DNA of 64,000 nt from Solwaraspora sp. WMMD1047 (GCF_029626155.1 NZ_JARUBL010000001.1:2666001-2730000); one strand, 5' to 3'; shown: positions 26,562-35,961, counted from the stretch's first letter. The notes: a model not told the origin generated them from the letters alone. Numbers and translations are program-made.

Positions 26562-29500
26562 ATGGAGTTTCGGGTACTGGGCCCGGTCGAAGCCCGGGTG
26601 GACGGTCAGGCGATCCCGCTCGGGCGGCCACAACAGCGGCTCGTGCTGGCGCTTCTGCTCGTCGATGCGGGCCGGTTGGTGTCTACCCAGATGTTGATCG
26701 ATCGGGTGTGGGAAACCGCCCCGGCGGGCGCCCGCCGTACCTTGCATGTGCACATCACCCGGCTCCGGCGGCTGCTGACGACGGCCGGTGCCACCATGCC
26801 GTTGGTACGTCGGTCCGGCGGCTACCTGCTCGACATCGACCCTGTGCAGGTGGACCTGCACCAGTTTCGGCGGCTCGTCGCCCGGGCACGGGACCGGGAC
26901 AGTCCGGATCAGGTCCGCGCGGCCCGGCTGCATGAGGCGATCGGGCTGTGGCACGGTGAACCGCTGGCCGGTCTGCCGGCCCAGTGGGCGACCCGGACCC
27001 GCGCCGCGTGGCAGCAGGAGTACCTGGACGCCGTCGTGTTGTGGGCGCGGGCCGAGAACCGCGTGGGCGATCCGGCCACGGTGATCGGACCGCTGAGTGA
27101 GCTGGCCGCGCAGTACCCGTTGGTCGAGCCCCTGGCCGTGGAGTTGACGCGCGTGCTGTACCGCTTGGGCCGTACCGCCGAGGCTCTTGACCTTTACACC
27201 CGCACCAGGCGGCTGCTGGCCGACGAACTCGGCATCGACCCCGGTCATGACCTGCAACAGCTGCACCAGGCCATCCTGCGCGGCGATGCCCTCCCACCGC
27301 CGCCGGACCGGCAGATCCAGGCCACCGCACTGGTCAGTACCGACCCACCCGCCGCCGCGCCGGTGTCCCGAAGCGTCCCGCAGCAGTTGCCGGCGCCACC
27401 GCGGATGTTCACCGGTCGGGTCCGGGAGGTCGCCGCGCTGGCCCGGGTACACGACGCATCCGCCCTGGCGATAAGCACGATCGATGGAATGGCCGGGATC
27501 GGCAAGACCGCCTTGGCGGTCCACGTCGCCCACCACATCGTCGGGCGTTACCCGGACGGACAGATCTTTATCGACCTACACGGATACACCTGCGGGGTGG
27601 AGCCGGTCGATTCGAAGGCCGCACTCGACCACGCGCTGCGGGCGCTCGGCATCCCGGCGGCGCAGATCCCGGCCGGTCTGGACGAACGGGCCGCGCTGTA
27701 CCGGACGCGGCTCGCCGACAAACAGGTGCTGCTCGTGCTGGACAACGCCGCCACCGAGTCCCAGGTGCAGCCGCTGCTACCCGGTGCTCCCGGCAGCATG
27801 GTGCTGGTCACCAGCCGGCACCGGCTGCCAGGACTCGATCCCACCTACACGCTGTCACTCGACACCCTTCCGGTTCCCGACGCGATCACCCTGTTCACCC
27901 GTGTCGCTGGCGTGGGTCAGCCCCGTGACGAGTCACCTGATCTACTGATCGAGCTTGTGCACAGGTGCGGCCAGCTGCCGCTGGCGATCCGCATCGCCGC
28001 CGCCCGCTTGCGCTCTCACCCCACCTGGTCGCTGACCCATCTGGTGGAGCGGCTACGCGACCCGCAGCACCGGCTGACCGAGCTGGAGGCCGGGCAGCGC
28101 AGTGTAACCGCGACCCTCGACCTGTCGTTTCGTCACCTCGACACCGACCTGCAGCAGGCGTACCGGCTGCTCGGCCGCCATCCCGGACCCGACCTGGAGC
28201 GGTACGCCACGGCCGCCCTGCTGAACGTCACCGTGGGGCACGCCGACCGGACGCTCGACCGGCTTCTCGACGCTCACCTGCTGCAGGAGCCGACCCCGGG
28301 CCGGTACCGGTTCCACGACCTGACCCGCGCACACGCGGCAACCGGCAGCCTGACCGAGTCCACCGCGCGAGCGGCGATCAGCCGGCTGCTGGATCACTAC
28401 CGGCACGTCGCCGCGCTGGCCATGGACGCGGCCTACCCGGCCGAGCGGGAGCACCGGCCGCCGGTCCCAGCAGCGAACACTCCCCGTCCCGAGCTGTCCA
28501 CCCCGGCCTCGGCGCTGCGGTGGTTGGACACCGAACACGGCAACCTACTGGCCGCCGTCCGGCATGCCGCACAACAGCACCACGCCGACCACGTTCGGCA
28601 CCTCTCCGGCATCCTGCATCGGCACCTGCGCACCCGTGGCCTCTACCACGACACCGAGACGCTCCACCAGCAAGCCCTGGCCACCGCCCGCGCCACCGGC
28701 AACCGCGTTCACGGAGTGGACGCGTTGGGCGGTCTAGCCGACATCCGACGCCTGCAGGGCCGGCACGAGGAGGCCGCCGACGATTTTGGCGAAGCGCTGC
28801 GAATCGCGCGGGCCACCGGCTACCGAGTCGGCGAGCTGACCGCATTGACCGGTCTGGGTCATATCCACCGGCTGCAGGGCCGACCTCGGCAGGCCGCCGA
28901 GCACTACGAGCAGGCGTTGCGGATCGCCCGTGCCACCGGCCACCGCCCCGGCGAGCTGACCGCGCTGGGCAGCCTCGGCGACATCCGCCGGCGGCAGGGC
29001 CTGCCCGAGCAAGCCGCCGAGCACTACCGGCAGGCGTTGCGGATAGCCAAGGCCACCGGCCACCGCGCCGGCGAACTCGACGCCCTGGCCGGTCTTGGCG
29101 ACATGCACCGGTTGCAGGGTCGGTACCCGCTGGCTGTCGAGCACTACGAGCAGGTGTTGCGGATCGCCCGCGCCACCGGCCACCGCCGAAGCGAGCTGAA
29201 CGCCCTGACCGGCCTCGGCGACCTCCACCGACGGTGTGGCCGTCACCTGCAGGCCGACGCCCACTACCACGAACTCCTTGCCCTCGCCCGGGACAGTGGC
29301 GACCGCAACTTTGAATTCGAGGCACGGCACGGCCTGGGCCGGCTGCGGAACGCTGCCGGCCAGCCCGATGCCGCCATCGCGCACCACAGCCGGGCTCTCG
29401 TGCTCGCTCGCGAGCTCGGACAGCCAGCCGACCAGGCGCGCGCACACGACGGGCTGGCCTCAGCGCACCGCGCCCTCAATCTGTCCGAGCAGGCCCGCCG

Positions 29501-29627
29501 GCACTGGGAGGAGGCGCTCACCATCCTCACCCGCCTCGGCGTCGACCACACCGACGAGGAGGAAACCACCGTACCGGCCATCCGCGGTCGGCTGGGACAG
29601 GTCGAGTCGACCACAAGCGCCAGCTGA
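26562..29627 (+). CDS. SARP/AfsR-type regulator with BTAD, NB-ARC and TPR domains
   Basis: A 1021-residue cytoplasmic transcription factor. Order: OmpR-like DNA-binding domain (MEFRVLGPVEARVDGQ to about 95, with QQRLVLALLLVDAG); bacterial transcriptional activation domain (about 97-245); linker; NB-ARC STAND ATPase from about 280 with Walker A MAGIGKTALAVH and Walker B VLLVLDNA; then TPRs from about 690 to 1000. Four TPR units are almost identical with a period of exactly 40 residues. AfsR-like proteins activate secondary-metabolite or developmental genes when the NTPase senses a signal. No biosynthetic cluster is adjacent; the nearest possible targets are the small exported protein (divergent) and itself. 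ATG 26562 follows GGGGGGACGTC. Confidence 0.93.
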   Translation: MEFRVLGPVEARVDGQAIPLGRPQQRLVLALLLVDAGRLVSTQMLIDRVWETAPAGARRTLHVHITRLRRLLTTAGATMPLVRRSGGYLLDIDPVQVDLHQFRRLVARARDRDSPDQVRAARLHEAIGLWHGEPLAGLPAQWATRTRAAWQQEYLDAVVLWARAENRVGDPATVIGPLSELAAQYPLVEPLAVELTRVLYRLGRTAEALDLYTRTRRLLADELGIDPGHDLQQLHQAILRGDALPPPPDRQIQATALVSTDPPAAAPVSRSVPQQLPAPPRMFTGRVREVAALARVHDASALAISTIDGMAGIGKTALAVHVAHHIVGRYPDGQIFIDLHGYTCGVEPVDSKAALDHALRALGIPAAQIPAGLDERAALYRTRLADKQVLLVLDNAATESQVQPLLPGAPGSMVLVTSRHRLPGLDPTYTLSLDTLPVPDAITLFTRVAGVGQPRDESPDLLIELVHRCGQLPLAIRIAAARLRSHPTWSLTHLVERLRDPQHRLTELEAGQRSVTATLDLSFRHLDTDLQQAYRLLGRHPGPDLERYATAALLNVTVGHADRTLDRLLDAHLLQEPTPGRYRFHDLTRAHAATGSLTESTARAAISRLLDHYRHVAALAMDAAYPAEREHRPPVPAANTPRPELSTPASALRWLDTEHGNLLAAVRHAAQQHHADHVRHLSGILHRHLRTRGLYHDTETLHQQALATARATGNRVHGVDALGGLADIRRLQGRHEEAADDFGEALRIARATGYRVGELTALTGLGHIHRLQGRPRQAAEHYEQALRIARATGHRPGELTALGSLGDIRRRQGLPEQAAEHYRQALRIAKATGHRAGELDALAGLGDMHRLQGRYPLAVEHYEQVLRIARATGHRRSELNALTGLGDLHRRCGRHLQADAHYHELLALARDSGDRNFEFEARHGLGRLRNAAGQPDAAIAHHSRALVLARELGQPADQARAHDGLASAHRALNLSEQARRHWEEALTILTRLGVDHTDEEETTVPAIRGRLGQVESTTSAS
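28794..29240 (+). repeat. 120-bp tandem repeats coding for TPR units
   Basis: Near-identical segments (coding for ALRIARATG-type residues) recur at 28794, 28914, 29034 and 29154, a period of exactly 120 bases inside the SARP gene. Both DNA and protein are conserved between copies, so the copy number could change by recombination. Confidence 0.85.
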
Positions 29628-29978
29628 CGGCGCCGGTTCTCTACCAGGGCATACCGGCGACCCTGGCCGAGATCGGTGACGGGCTGCGCGGCAAACCGGT
29701 CGTCGACTGCAACAACCCGGTCGAGGACGAACACTTCACGCTGGTCACCGAGCCCGGTCGGTCGATGGCACAGGAGATCGAGTTGGCGACCGGCGGCCGC
29801 GTCGTCAAGGCGTTCAACCTCTGCGAGGCGCGGGTGTGGCAGCTGGAGCCGCCGATGTTCGACAGCCGTCGGCTGGTGGTCCCCTACTGTGGGAATGACT
29901 CCGCCGCACTGGGCCTGACCCGGCAGCTCATCGCCGACCTCGGCGGTGAACCGTTGCCGATCGGCGACGCGGAGGTAG
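29627..29978 (+). pseudogene. Truncated NADPH/F420-type oxidoreductase fragment
   Basis: In one frame, from just after the SARP stop, the sequence reads VLYQGIPATLAEIGDGLRGK, VVDCNNPVED, IELATGGRVVKAFNLCEARV, DSRRLVVPYCGNDSAALGLT and LGGEPLPIGDAE. This is the middle and C-terminal Rossmann region of the NADP oxidoreductase, coenzyme F420-dependent family (YadB/NPD type). The N-terminal nucleotide-binding Gly motif and a start codon are missing, and homology stops near 29978 where the antisense TetR coding sequence begins. It is therefore a fragment wedged between the SARP gene and the TetR gene. Any expressed product is unlikely. Confidence 0.75.
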
Positions 29979-30602
29979 TTGCACATCGGTGCCGTACCGC
30001 ACAACCATGGTACGGACGGCTTCGTCCACGACCGCGGTTGTGCGGGCCGGGGTCACCGTCCAGTCCGGGAGCAGAAGGCTCGGCCAGAACAGGTAGTTCG
30101 AGATCATCCCGAGAAACTGCGTCGCGGCCATCTCCGGGTCGGTGATGTCGGCGGTTCCCGCGTGGGTCTCGGCCATCAGGTAGCTCCGAACGGACTCGAA
30201 GTACGGCAGCTTGCCCTGTGCGAAGTGTGCCTTGGCCAGCTCGGGAAAGCGTGGCAGTTCGGCGATGACGATGCGAAACAGGTCGGTCATCTCCGGCTGG
30301 CGCAACAGCGACGCGTAGCGCCGTCCCAGAACCGTCAGGCCGGCCGCCAGGTCACCGGCGGGCGGCACGTCGGCTACGTCCTTCTCGGCCCACGACTCGA
30401 TGACGATGGCGTCGAACAACGCCGCCTTTGTCGGAAACTGCTTGAACAGCGTTGCTTTCGACACGCCGGCCCGGTCGGCAACACGCGCCAGTGACGCCCG
30501 GTCGTAGCCCAGCTCCAGGAACAGCTCGGTAGCGGCCCGCACGATGAGCGCGCGCTTCTCCTGCGCCACGCGCTGGTGATAGGCCGACGGCGCTGGGCTC
30601 AT
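29928..30602 (-). CDS. TetR-family transcriptional repressor
   Basis: A 224-residue repressor. The N-terminal helix-turn-helix is typical: RALIVRAATELFLELGYDRA then VADRAGVSKATLFKQFPTK (about residues 18-60). The C-terminal ligand domain ends with FLGMISNYLFWPSLLLPD and EAVRTMVVRYGT. The last 20 residues (LPPRRRSATVHRRGRR) are Arg-rich and read antisense through the truncated reductase fragment, so the original C-terminus was probably lost or replaced. It is divergent from the SDR gene with two matching palindromes between them, the classic layout of a self-regulated TetR with a catabolic or detoxification target. Ligand unknown. Confidence 0.92.
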   Translation of the reverse strand: MSPAPSAYHQRVAQEKRALIVRAATELFLELGYDRASLARVADRAGVSKATLFKQFPTKAALFDAIVIESWAEKDVADVPPAGDLAAGLTVLGRRYASLLRQPEMTDLFRIVIAELPRFPELAKAHFAQGKLPYFESVRSYLMAETHAGTADITDPEMAATQFLGMISNYLFWPSLLLPDWTVTPARTTAVVDEAVRTMVVRYGTDVQLPPRRRSATVHRRGRR

Positions 30603-30618
30603 GCGCCCAGCATAGCGA

Positions 30619-30683
30619 GGTGAGTGGGTTGACTCACCACTGGTGAGAGCGTAGCTTCGGCATGGTGAGTCAGTCGACTCACC
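30619..30683. promoter_or_regulatory. Double TetR-type operator, GGTGAGT-N6-ACTCACC twice
   Basis: Two 20-base sites, 30619-30638 and 30664-30683, share the arms GGTGAGT and ACTCACC with six-base centres. The second is GGTGAGTCAGTCGACTCACC. Centres are 45 bases apart. A third half-like dyad, CTCACC-N3-GGTGAG, lies across 30633-30647. They occupy the whole space between the TetR ATG (30602) and the SDR leader, so both genes are probably repressed by the TetR protein. Confidence 0.85.
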
Positions 30684-30727
30684 ACCCGGTGTCGGGTGTC
30701 GCCCCTCGTACGTCCCGGGAGGACCTG

Positions 30728-31507
30728 ATGTCCCGCTTCGCCAATCAGACCGTTCTCGTGACCGGCGGCACCGGTGGGCAGGGCGCCAGCCACGTACGCG
30801 CCCTGCATGCCGAAGGCGCCAACGTCGTCATCGGTGACATCAACACCGAGCGCGGTGCTGGCCTCGCCGCGGAGTTGGGAGACAGGGCGCGTTTCGTCTG
30901 CCTCGACGTGTCCCAGGAGGAGTCCTGGGCCGCCGCCGTCGCGGAAACCGAGAAGGCCTTCGGCACGCTCACCATCCTGGTCAACAACGCCGGGGTGCAG
31001 AATCCACCCGCCCTCATCGAGTCCACCGACCGGGCTACCTGGGCTCGTATCCTCGACATCAACCTCACCGGCACCTTCCTCGGCATCCGGGCAGCCGCCT
31101 CGGCGCTGCGCCGCGCGGGGGGAGGATCGATCATCAACATCGCCTCCACCATGGGCATGGGCGGCACCGCCTGCTACGCGCCCTATGTCGCCAGCAAGTG
31201 GGCGGTTCGAGGGCTCACCCGGACCGCCGCCCTTGAGTTGGGCCGCGACAACATCCGCGTCAACGCGATCCACCCCGGCGTTGTCGCCACCCCGTTCATC
31301 ACCGAGCCGGCGACCGGCAGCGACGCCCCGATCGCCGACTTCTACTCGCCCGAGCCGTTCGCGGTACCACGACTCGGGCAGCCCGCCGACATCACCGCAC
31401 TGCTGTTGTTCCTGTTGTCGCCGCACGCGACCTTCATCACCGGCGCCGAATATGTCATCGACGGGGGCCTGCTCCTCGGCCCCGCACTGCAGAAGGAAGC
31501 CGCATGA
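30728..31507 (+). CDS. Short-chain dehydrogenase/reductase (SDR)
   Basis: A 259-residue classical SDR. Cofactor motif TGGTGGQGASHVRAL near 14-28, acidic IGDINTE after strand 2 (favouring NAD over NADP), NNAG at LVNNAGVQNP, catalytic Ser in NIASTMGMGG, and Tyr-x3-Lys in YAPYVASKW. It resembles hydroxysteroid or 3-oxoacyl-type dehydrogenases; substrate unknown. ATG 30728 is preferred over the upstream frame start at 30662 because a GGGAGGA site ends 5 bases before it and the upstream part lies in the operator. It is coupled by an ATGA overlap to the next gene and is probably repressed by the divergent TetR protein. Confidence 0.9.
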   Translation: MSRFANQTVLVTGGTGGQGASHVRALHAEGANVVIGDINTERGAGLAAELGDRARFVCLDVSQEESWAAAVAETEKAFGTLTILVNNAGVQNPPALIESTDRATWARILDINLTGTFLGIRAAASALRRAGGGSIINIASTMGMGGTACYAPYVASKWAVRGLTRTAALELGRDNIRVNAIHPGVVATPFITEPATGSDAPIADFYSPEPFAVPRLGQPADITALLLFLLSPHATFITGAEYVIDGGLLLGPALQKEAA

Positions 31508-31965
31508 ACCCCGCAGACCAGCACCGTGAGCGCAGCGCCCGCGACCCGCTGGCGCACCTGCCGCACAAGATCAGACGTGCCATCGAGATCACGCCCGCGG
31601 CCGGAACCCGCGAACGAATCGTGGACATCACCACCACCGGCCGGCGTACCGGGCGACCCCGCCGCATCGAGATCTTCTTCTACCGCGCCAACGGCGCAAC
31701 CTACCTCTGCAGCGGAGCGGGCGGAGGCGCGACCGGCTGGTACGCAAACCTACGAGCGAACCCCGCTTTCACCTTCCACCTCAAGAACGGCATCAGAGCG
31801 GACCTCCCGGCGCACGCGACCACCGTCACCGATCCCACCGAACGGGCCGCCGTGATCGCGGCCATCGTCGACGACCTCAACCAGCCGCACGACCCCGGAA
31901 CCATCAGGCCCACCCATCCAGACGACTGGGCCGACAGCAGGCTGATGCGAATCGACTTCGACTGA
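31504..31965 (+). CDS. Deazaflavin (F420)-dependent nitroreductase-family protein
   Basis: A 153-residue protein of the split-barrel DDN/FDOR family. Characteristic parts are DITTTGRRTGRPRRIEIFFY, then YLCSGAGGGATGWYANLRAN and a C-terminal LMRIDF. In Mycobacterium tuberculosis, related enzymes reduce quinones or nitroimidazoles with reduced F420. Here it is coupled to the SDR gene by ATGA (31504-31507), so the two enzymes probably act on the same compound under TetR control. The cofactor assignment is by family only. No membrane anchor. Confidence 0.85.
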   Translation: MNPADQHRERSARDPLAHLPHKIRRAIEITPAAGTRERIVDITTTGRRTGRPRRIEIFFYRANGATYLCSGAGGGATGWYANLRANPAFTFHLKNGIRADLPAHATTVTDPTERAAVIAAIVDDLNQPHDPGTIRPTHPDDWADSRLMRIDFD

Positions 31966-32049
31966 TTCCCTATCGGGCTGCCGGGGGTCCGTCGAGGAGA
32001 TCGAGCCAGCGGGCGACGCTGGCAGGTGCGACCCGGTAGGGCCACGCGG

Positions 32050-32104
32050 ACGGCCGGCGTCGTCGCGGGTCCGGTCATCCGGGACTCGCGACGACGCCGG
32101 CCGT
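32050..32104 (+). terminator. Strong hairpin after the SDR-DDN operon
   Basis: Arms 32050-32071 and 32083-32104 pair at 21 of 22 positions with an 11-base loop, 85 bases after the stop of the nitroreductase gene. The rest of the 31966-32243 gap shows no gene I can support. Confidence 0.75.
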
Positions 32105-32243
32105 CGATGGCACACCCCCGTGTGCGGTCGTGACCACCCTCCCCCCGCAGTGGGCGGCCGGCGCCTGCGCCGACATAGACTCTGCCCGCTTGCTGGCGGC
32201 CGGGACAGGCCACCGACCGGACATTGACCGGACACTTCGGGGG

Positions 32244-34637
32244 GTGCGCACGGTGTCGACGACCGGAGGTGCCGGTCAGGCGGGCCACCTGTCCGGCCTC
32301 GGCGTCGCGCTGCGGCGGTTCCGGGAGCGGGCCCTGCTGACCCAGGAGGAGCTGGCCCTCCGCGCCGGCCTGAGCGCCCGCACCATCCGCCGGATCGAGT
32401 CCGGTGTGCTCAAGCGCCCCCGGGCGGAGTCGATCCGGTTGCTTGTCGACGCGCTCGGCCTCACCCCGGAGGAACACCGCGGCCTGCTCCGTCCGGAGCC
32501 AGCCGTGCCGACCGGGGAGACCGCGCAGACCGCGCCGATGGAGCCGACCGCCCCCACCGGGTCGACCACGCGGACCGAGTCGACAGCATCGACCGGCCAG
32601 GCACCTCGCGGCCCGCTCGCCGTACCCCGGCAGTTGCCGGCGGCGCCCGCGCTCTTCGTCGGTCGGGCGTCGGCGTTGCGGCGGCTCGACCTGCTGCTCG
32701 ACGCCGACACCCGGCCGGCCTCGACGGTGGTGGTCTCCGCGATCGCCGGCACCGCCGGGGTCGGCAAGACCTCGCTGGCGCTGTACTGAGCGCATCGGGC
32801 GACCGACCGGTTCCCGGATGGACAGCTCTACCTGAACCTGCACGGCTTCGACGCCAGTGACACCGTGGTCCGGCCCGCCGACGCGCTGCGCGGCTTCCTC
32901 GACGCCCTCGACGTGCCGGCGCAGCGGATTCCCGCCGGTCCGGACGAGCGGGCCGGGCTCTACCGCAGCCTGATGGCCGGCCGGCGGATGCTGGTGCTGC
33001 TGGACAACGCCCGCGACGCCGAGCAGGTCCGCCCGTTGCTGCCGGGCACCCCCGACTGCCTGGTGGTGGTGACCAGCCGCAACCAGCTTCCCGGCCTGGT
33101 CGCCACCGAGGGTGCCCAGCCGCTCGCCCTGGACCTGCTCACCCCCGACGAGGCGCGGGAACTGCTGGTCCGGCGGCTCGGGTCGGCCCGGGTGGCGGCC
33201 GAACCGGCGGCGGTCGACGAGATCGTCGCGCACTGCGCGGGCCTGCCGCTGGCCCTGGCGATCGTGGCGGCCCGCTCCGTCACCGACCCGGGCCGGTCGC
33301 TCACCGACCTCGCCGCCGAGCTGCGCGAGGGCGGGGCGGGGCTGGACCGGTTCACCACCGGCGATCCCGCCACCGACGTACGCCTGGTCTTCTCCTGGTC
33401 CTACCGTTGCCTGACCGCGGACGCCGCGCGGCTGTTCCGGCTCGTCGGCCTGCATCCCGGACCGGACCTCGCCGAGGCCGCCGCCGCCAGCCTGGCCGGC
33501 GTCCCGCAATCCCGGGTACGCCCGCTGCTGGCCGAACTCGTCCGCGCCCATCTGGTCACCGAGCCCACCTCCGGGCGGTACGCCTGCCACGACCTGCTCC
33601 GCGCGTACGCCGCCGAGCTGGTGCAGCGCGACGACCCGGCGGCGGGGCGCCGGTCGGCGCTGGAGCGGCTCTACGACCACTACCTGCACACCGCCGACCA
33701 CGCCGCCGGGCTGATGCACCCGCACCGGGACCGGATCGACCTGCCGCCGCCGGCCGACGGCGTGACGCCAACCCGGCTCGGCTCGGCGGCGGCGGCGATG
33801 GGCTGGTTCGCGACCGAACGCGAGACCCTGCTCGCCGCCGTCCGGACCGGGGCCGGAGCCGGACTCGACGCCCGGATCTGGCCGCTGGCCTGGGCGTTCT
33901 GGGAGTTCCTGGACCGCCGGGGACACTGGCAGGACTGGGTCGACACCCAACAGGCCGCGCTGGCCGCCGCCCGCCGGCTGGCCGACCTGCGCGGCCAGGC
34001 GTACGCCCATCGCAGCCTCGGCCTCGCCCAGCTCCAGTTGGGTCGCCTCGACGAGGCCGAAACCCAGCTGCGCGCGGCGCTCGACCGCTACCGCGCCGTC
34101 GGCGACAAGATCGGCCAGGCCCGCATCCACCACAACTTCTGCGGGGTACGCGAACAGCAGGGCCGGCTGTCCGACGCGCTCGATCACGCCCTGCGGGCGC
34201 TGGACCTGTTCCGGTCCAGCGGACACCGGCAGGGGCTGGCCAACGCGCTCAACGGGGTTGGCTGGTTCCAGGTCCAGGTCGGCGACGCCGCGGCGGCCGT
34301 CGGTCACTGTCGGGAGGCGATCGGGCTGCTGGAGGAGCTGGGCGACCGGCGCGGCCAGGCCAACACCTGGGACAGCCTCGGCTACGCCCACCACCACCTC
34401 GGGGAGCAGGCGGCGGCCGTCGACTGCTACCGGCGGGCGATCGATCTCTACCAGGAGCTCGGCGACCGGTACTTCCTGGCGGACACCCTGTCGCACCTGG
34501 CCGAGGCGCATCTCGCGGCCGGCGACCGTGGGCCGGCCCGGCAGACCTGGGGCCGGTCGCTAGAGATCCTCGACGAACTCGGCCACCCGGACGCCGCCGC
34601 GGTGCGAAACCGGATGCGTGTCACAGCCGCCACCTAG
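32244..34637 (+). pseudogene. XRE/NB-ARC/TPR regulator interrupted by an in-frame TGA
   Basis: One continuous frame encodes a roughly 797-residue STAND regulator but for a TGA at 32787-32789. Before it: XRE helix-turn-helix (FRERALLTQEELALRAGLSA), Pro/Thr linker, and Walker A IAGTAGVGKTSLALY. After it: AHRATDRFPDGQLYLNLHGF, Walker B LVLLDNA, and TPRs with LGLAQLQLGRLDEAETQLRA and later repeats. In relatives a Trp usually sits at the stop (ALHWAHR), so a TGG-to-TGA change is the simple explanation. If real, the gene is split into a DNA-binding/Walker A part and a P-loop-less remainder. Start GTG 32244 or 32253 is uncertain. The downstream hydrolase gene follows by 10 bases. Confidence 0.85.
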
Positions 34638-34647
34638 GCTGAGCGGC

Positions 34648-35526
34648 ATGACCGAACCGCTCACCCACACTCTCACGCTGCCCGGCGTCGACCTCGTCTA
34701 CGACGTTCGCGGACCGCTCCCGCCGGCCGGGGAGCAGCCCGTGCTGTTCATGATCGGTCAGCCGATGACCGCCGACGGCTTCGAGGCGCTCGCCCCCCAC
34801 TTCGGGGACCGCACGGTCGTCACCTACGACCCGCGCGGCCTGGGCCGCAGCGTCCGCACCGACGGCCGCTCCGATCACACCCCGCAGGATCAGGCCGCCG
34901 ACCTGCACCTGCTGATCGAGGCGCTGGGCGCCGGGCCGGTCGACATGTTCGGCAGCAGCGGCGGTGCGGTGACCGCGCTCGAACTGGTCGCCACCCAGCC
35001 GGAGGACGTCCGTACGCTGGTGGCGCACGAGCCGCCGATCAACGCCGTGCTGCCCGACGCCGAGGCCGCCGGACGCGGCCGGGCCGCCTTCCACGACGCC
35101 TACCAGGCGAAGGGTTTCGGGGCGGGGATGGCCGCGTTCATGGCGATGACCTCCTGGCAGGGCGAGTTCACCGACGACTACTTCGCCCAGCCGGCGCCCG
35201 ACCCGGCGATGTTCGGCCTGCCGACCGAGGACGACGGCAGCCGCGACGATCCGCTGCTGTCGAAGAACTCGTGGGCGGTCACCGACTACCGCCCCGACGC
35301 GGCGGCGCTCACCGCGGCGCCGACCCGGATCGTCGTCGCCGTCGGTGAGGAGTCGGCGGGGACGTACACCGCGCGGACGGCCCTCGGCCTCGCCGCCCTG
35401 CTCGGCCAGGAGGCCACGGTCTTCCCGAGCCACCACGGCGGTTTCCTCGGCGGCCAGTTCGGCTACGCCGGCAAGCCCGAGGAGTTCGCCGCGCGGCTCC
35501 GCGAGGTGCTGGCCGCTGGCGCGTAG
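34648..35526 (+). CDS. Alpha/beta-hydrolase fold enzyme
   Basis: A 292-residue cytoplasmic hydrolase. Oxyanion segment LFMIGQPMTADG, then VVTYDPRGLGRSVRTDG, and nucleophile elbow MFGSSGGAVTALELV (Ser in G-S-S-G-G, about 105-112). The catalytic His is probably in SHHGGFLGGQFGYAG near the C-terminus. The family includes esterases and haloperoxidase-like hydrolases often found next to regulators; the substrate is unknown. ATG 34648 gives the standard length; the upstream frame start lies within the preceding gene. It follows the STAND regulator gene by 10 bases and may be its target or operon partner. Confidence 0.87.
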   Translation: MTEPLTHTLTLPGVDLVYDVRGPLPPAGEQPVLFMIGQPMTADGFEALAPHFGDRTVVTYDPRGLGRSVRTDGRSDHTPQDQAADLHLLIEALGAGPVDMFGSSGGAVTALELVATQPEDVRTLVAHEPPINAVLPDAEAAGRGRAAFHDAYQAKGFGAGMAAFMAMTSWQGEFTDDYFAQPAPDPAMFGLPTEDDGSRDDPLLSKNSWAVTDYRPDAAALTAAPTRIVVAVGEESAGTYTARTALGLAALLGQEATVFPSHHGGFLGGQFGYAGKPEEFAARLREVLAAGA

Positions 35527-35529
35527 GGG

Positions 35530-35961
35530 TCACCCCGCGGCGCCGCCCGGAGCCTCGTCGGGCAGGGTCACGTCGAACATCGTCCAGCCGTTGTCGAACC
35601 GGCGCGGGTTCCGGCCACCCAGGTGTCTCATGACCACGCCGACCCAGGAGGTGGGGTGGAAGCTTTCCGGCCGCGAGTTCCCCGGCTGGTCGTGGAAGCG
35701 GGGCACCGATGGTCGCCTGCCGTCGGTGTTCAGCGGCTCGCCCGCGACCGCGAAACCGACGGAGAACGACCGGGTCACCCGGGACTGGCGGGCTTCGGAC
35801 CAGACCGCCCCGTGCGGGATCACGATGACCCGACCCAGGCCGTAGCCGTCGTCCCAGGTCTCGGTGAACTCCCACTCGAAGGGCTCGACCGACTCGCGTT
35901 CTGACATCTCGCGAAGCACGGTCTCCAGGTACGGGGCTGCCTCGTTCGGTTGCACGACCAT
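35530..35961 (-). CDS. Hypothetical protein
   Basis: A 143-residue protein, Trp- and Arg-rich, with no signal or membrane segment. Visible features: FEWEFTETWDDGYGLGRVIV, then SRVTRSFSVGFAVAGEPLNT and a C-terminal PRRFDNGWTMFDVTLPDEAP. I do not recognise a domain. ATG 35961 is supported by a GAGAGG site. It lies 92 bases after the SnoaL-like gene on the same strand and might belong to that operon. It converges with the hydrolase gene, only three bases separating the stops. Confidence 0.6.
   Translation of the reverse strand: MVVQPNEAAPYLETVLREMSERESVEPFEWEFTETWDDGYGLGRVIVIPHGAVWSEARQSRVTRSFSVGFAVAGEPLNTDGRRPSVPRFHDQPGNSRPESFHPTSWVGVVMRHLGGRNPRRFDNGWTMFDVTLPDEAPGGAAG

Noticed and set aside
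31978-32049. Short minus-strand frame that could be a gene remnant
   Set aside because: Only about 25 codons, no recognisable family and no ribosome site.
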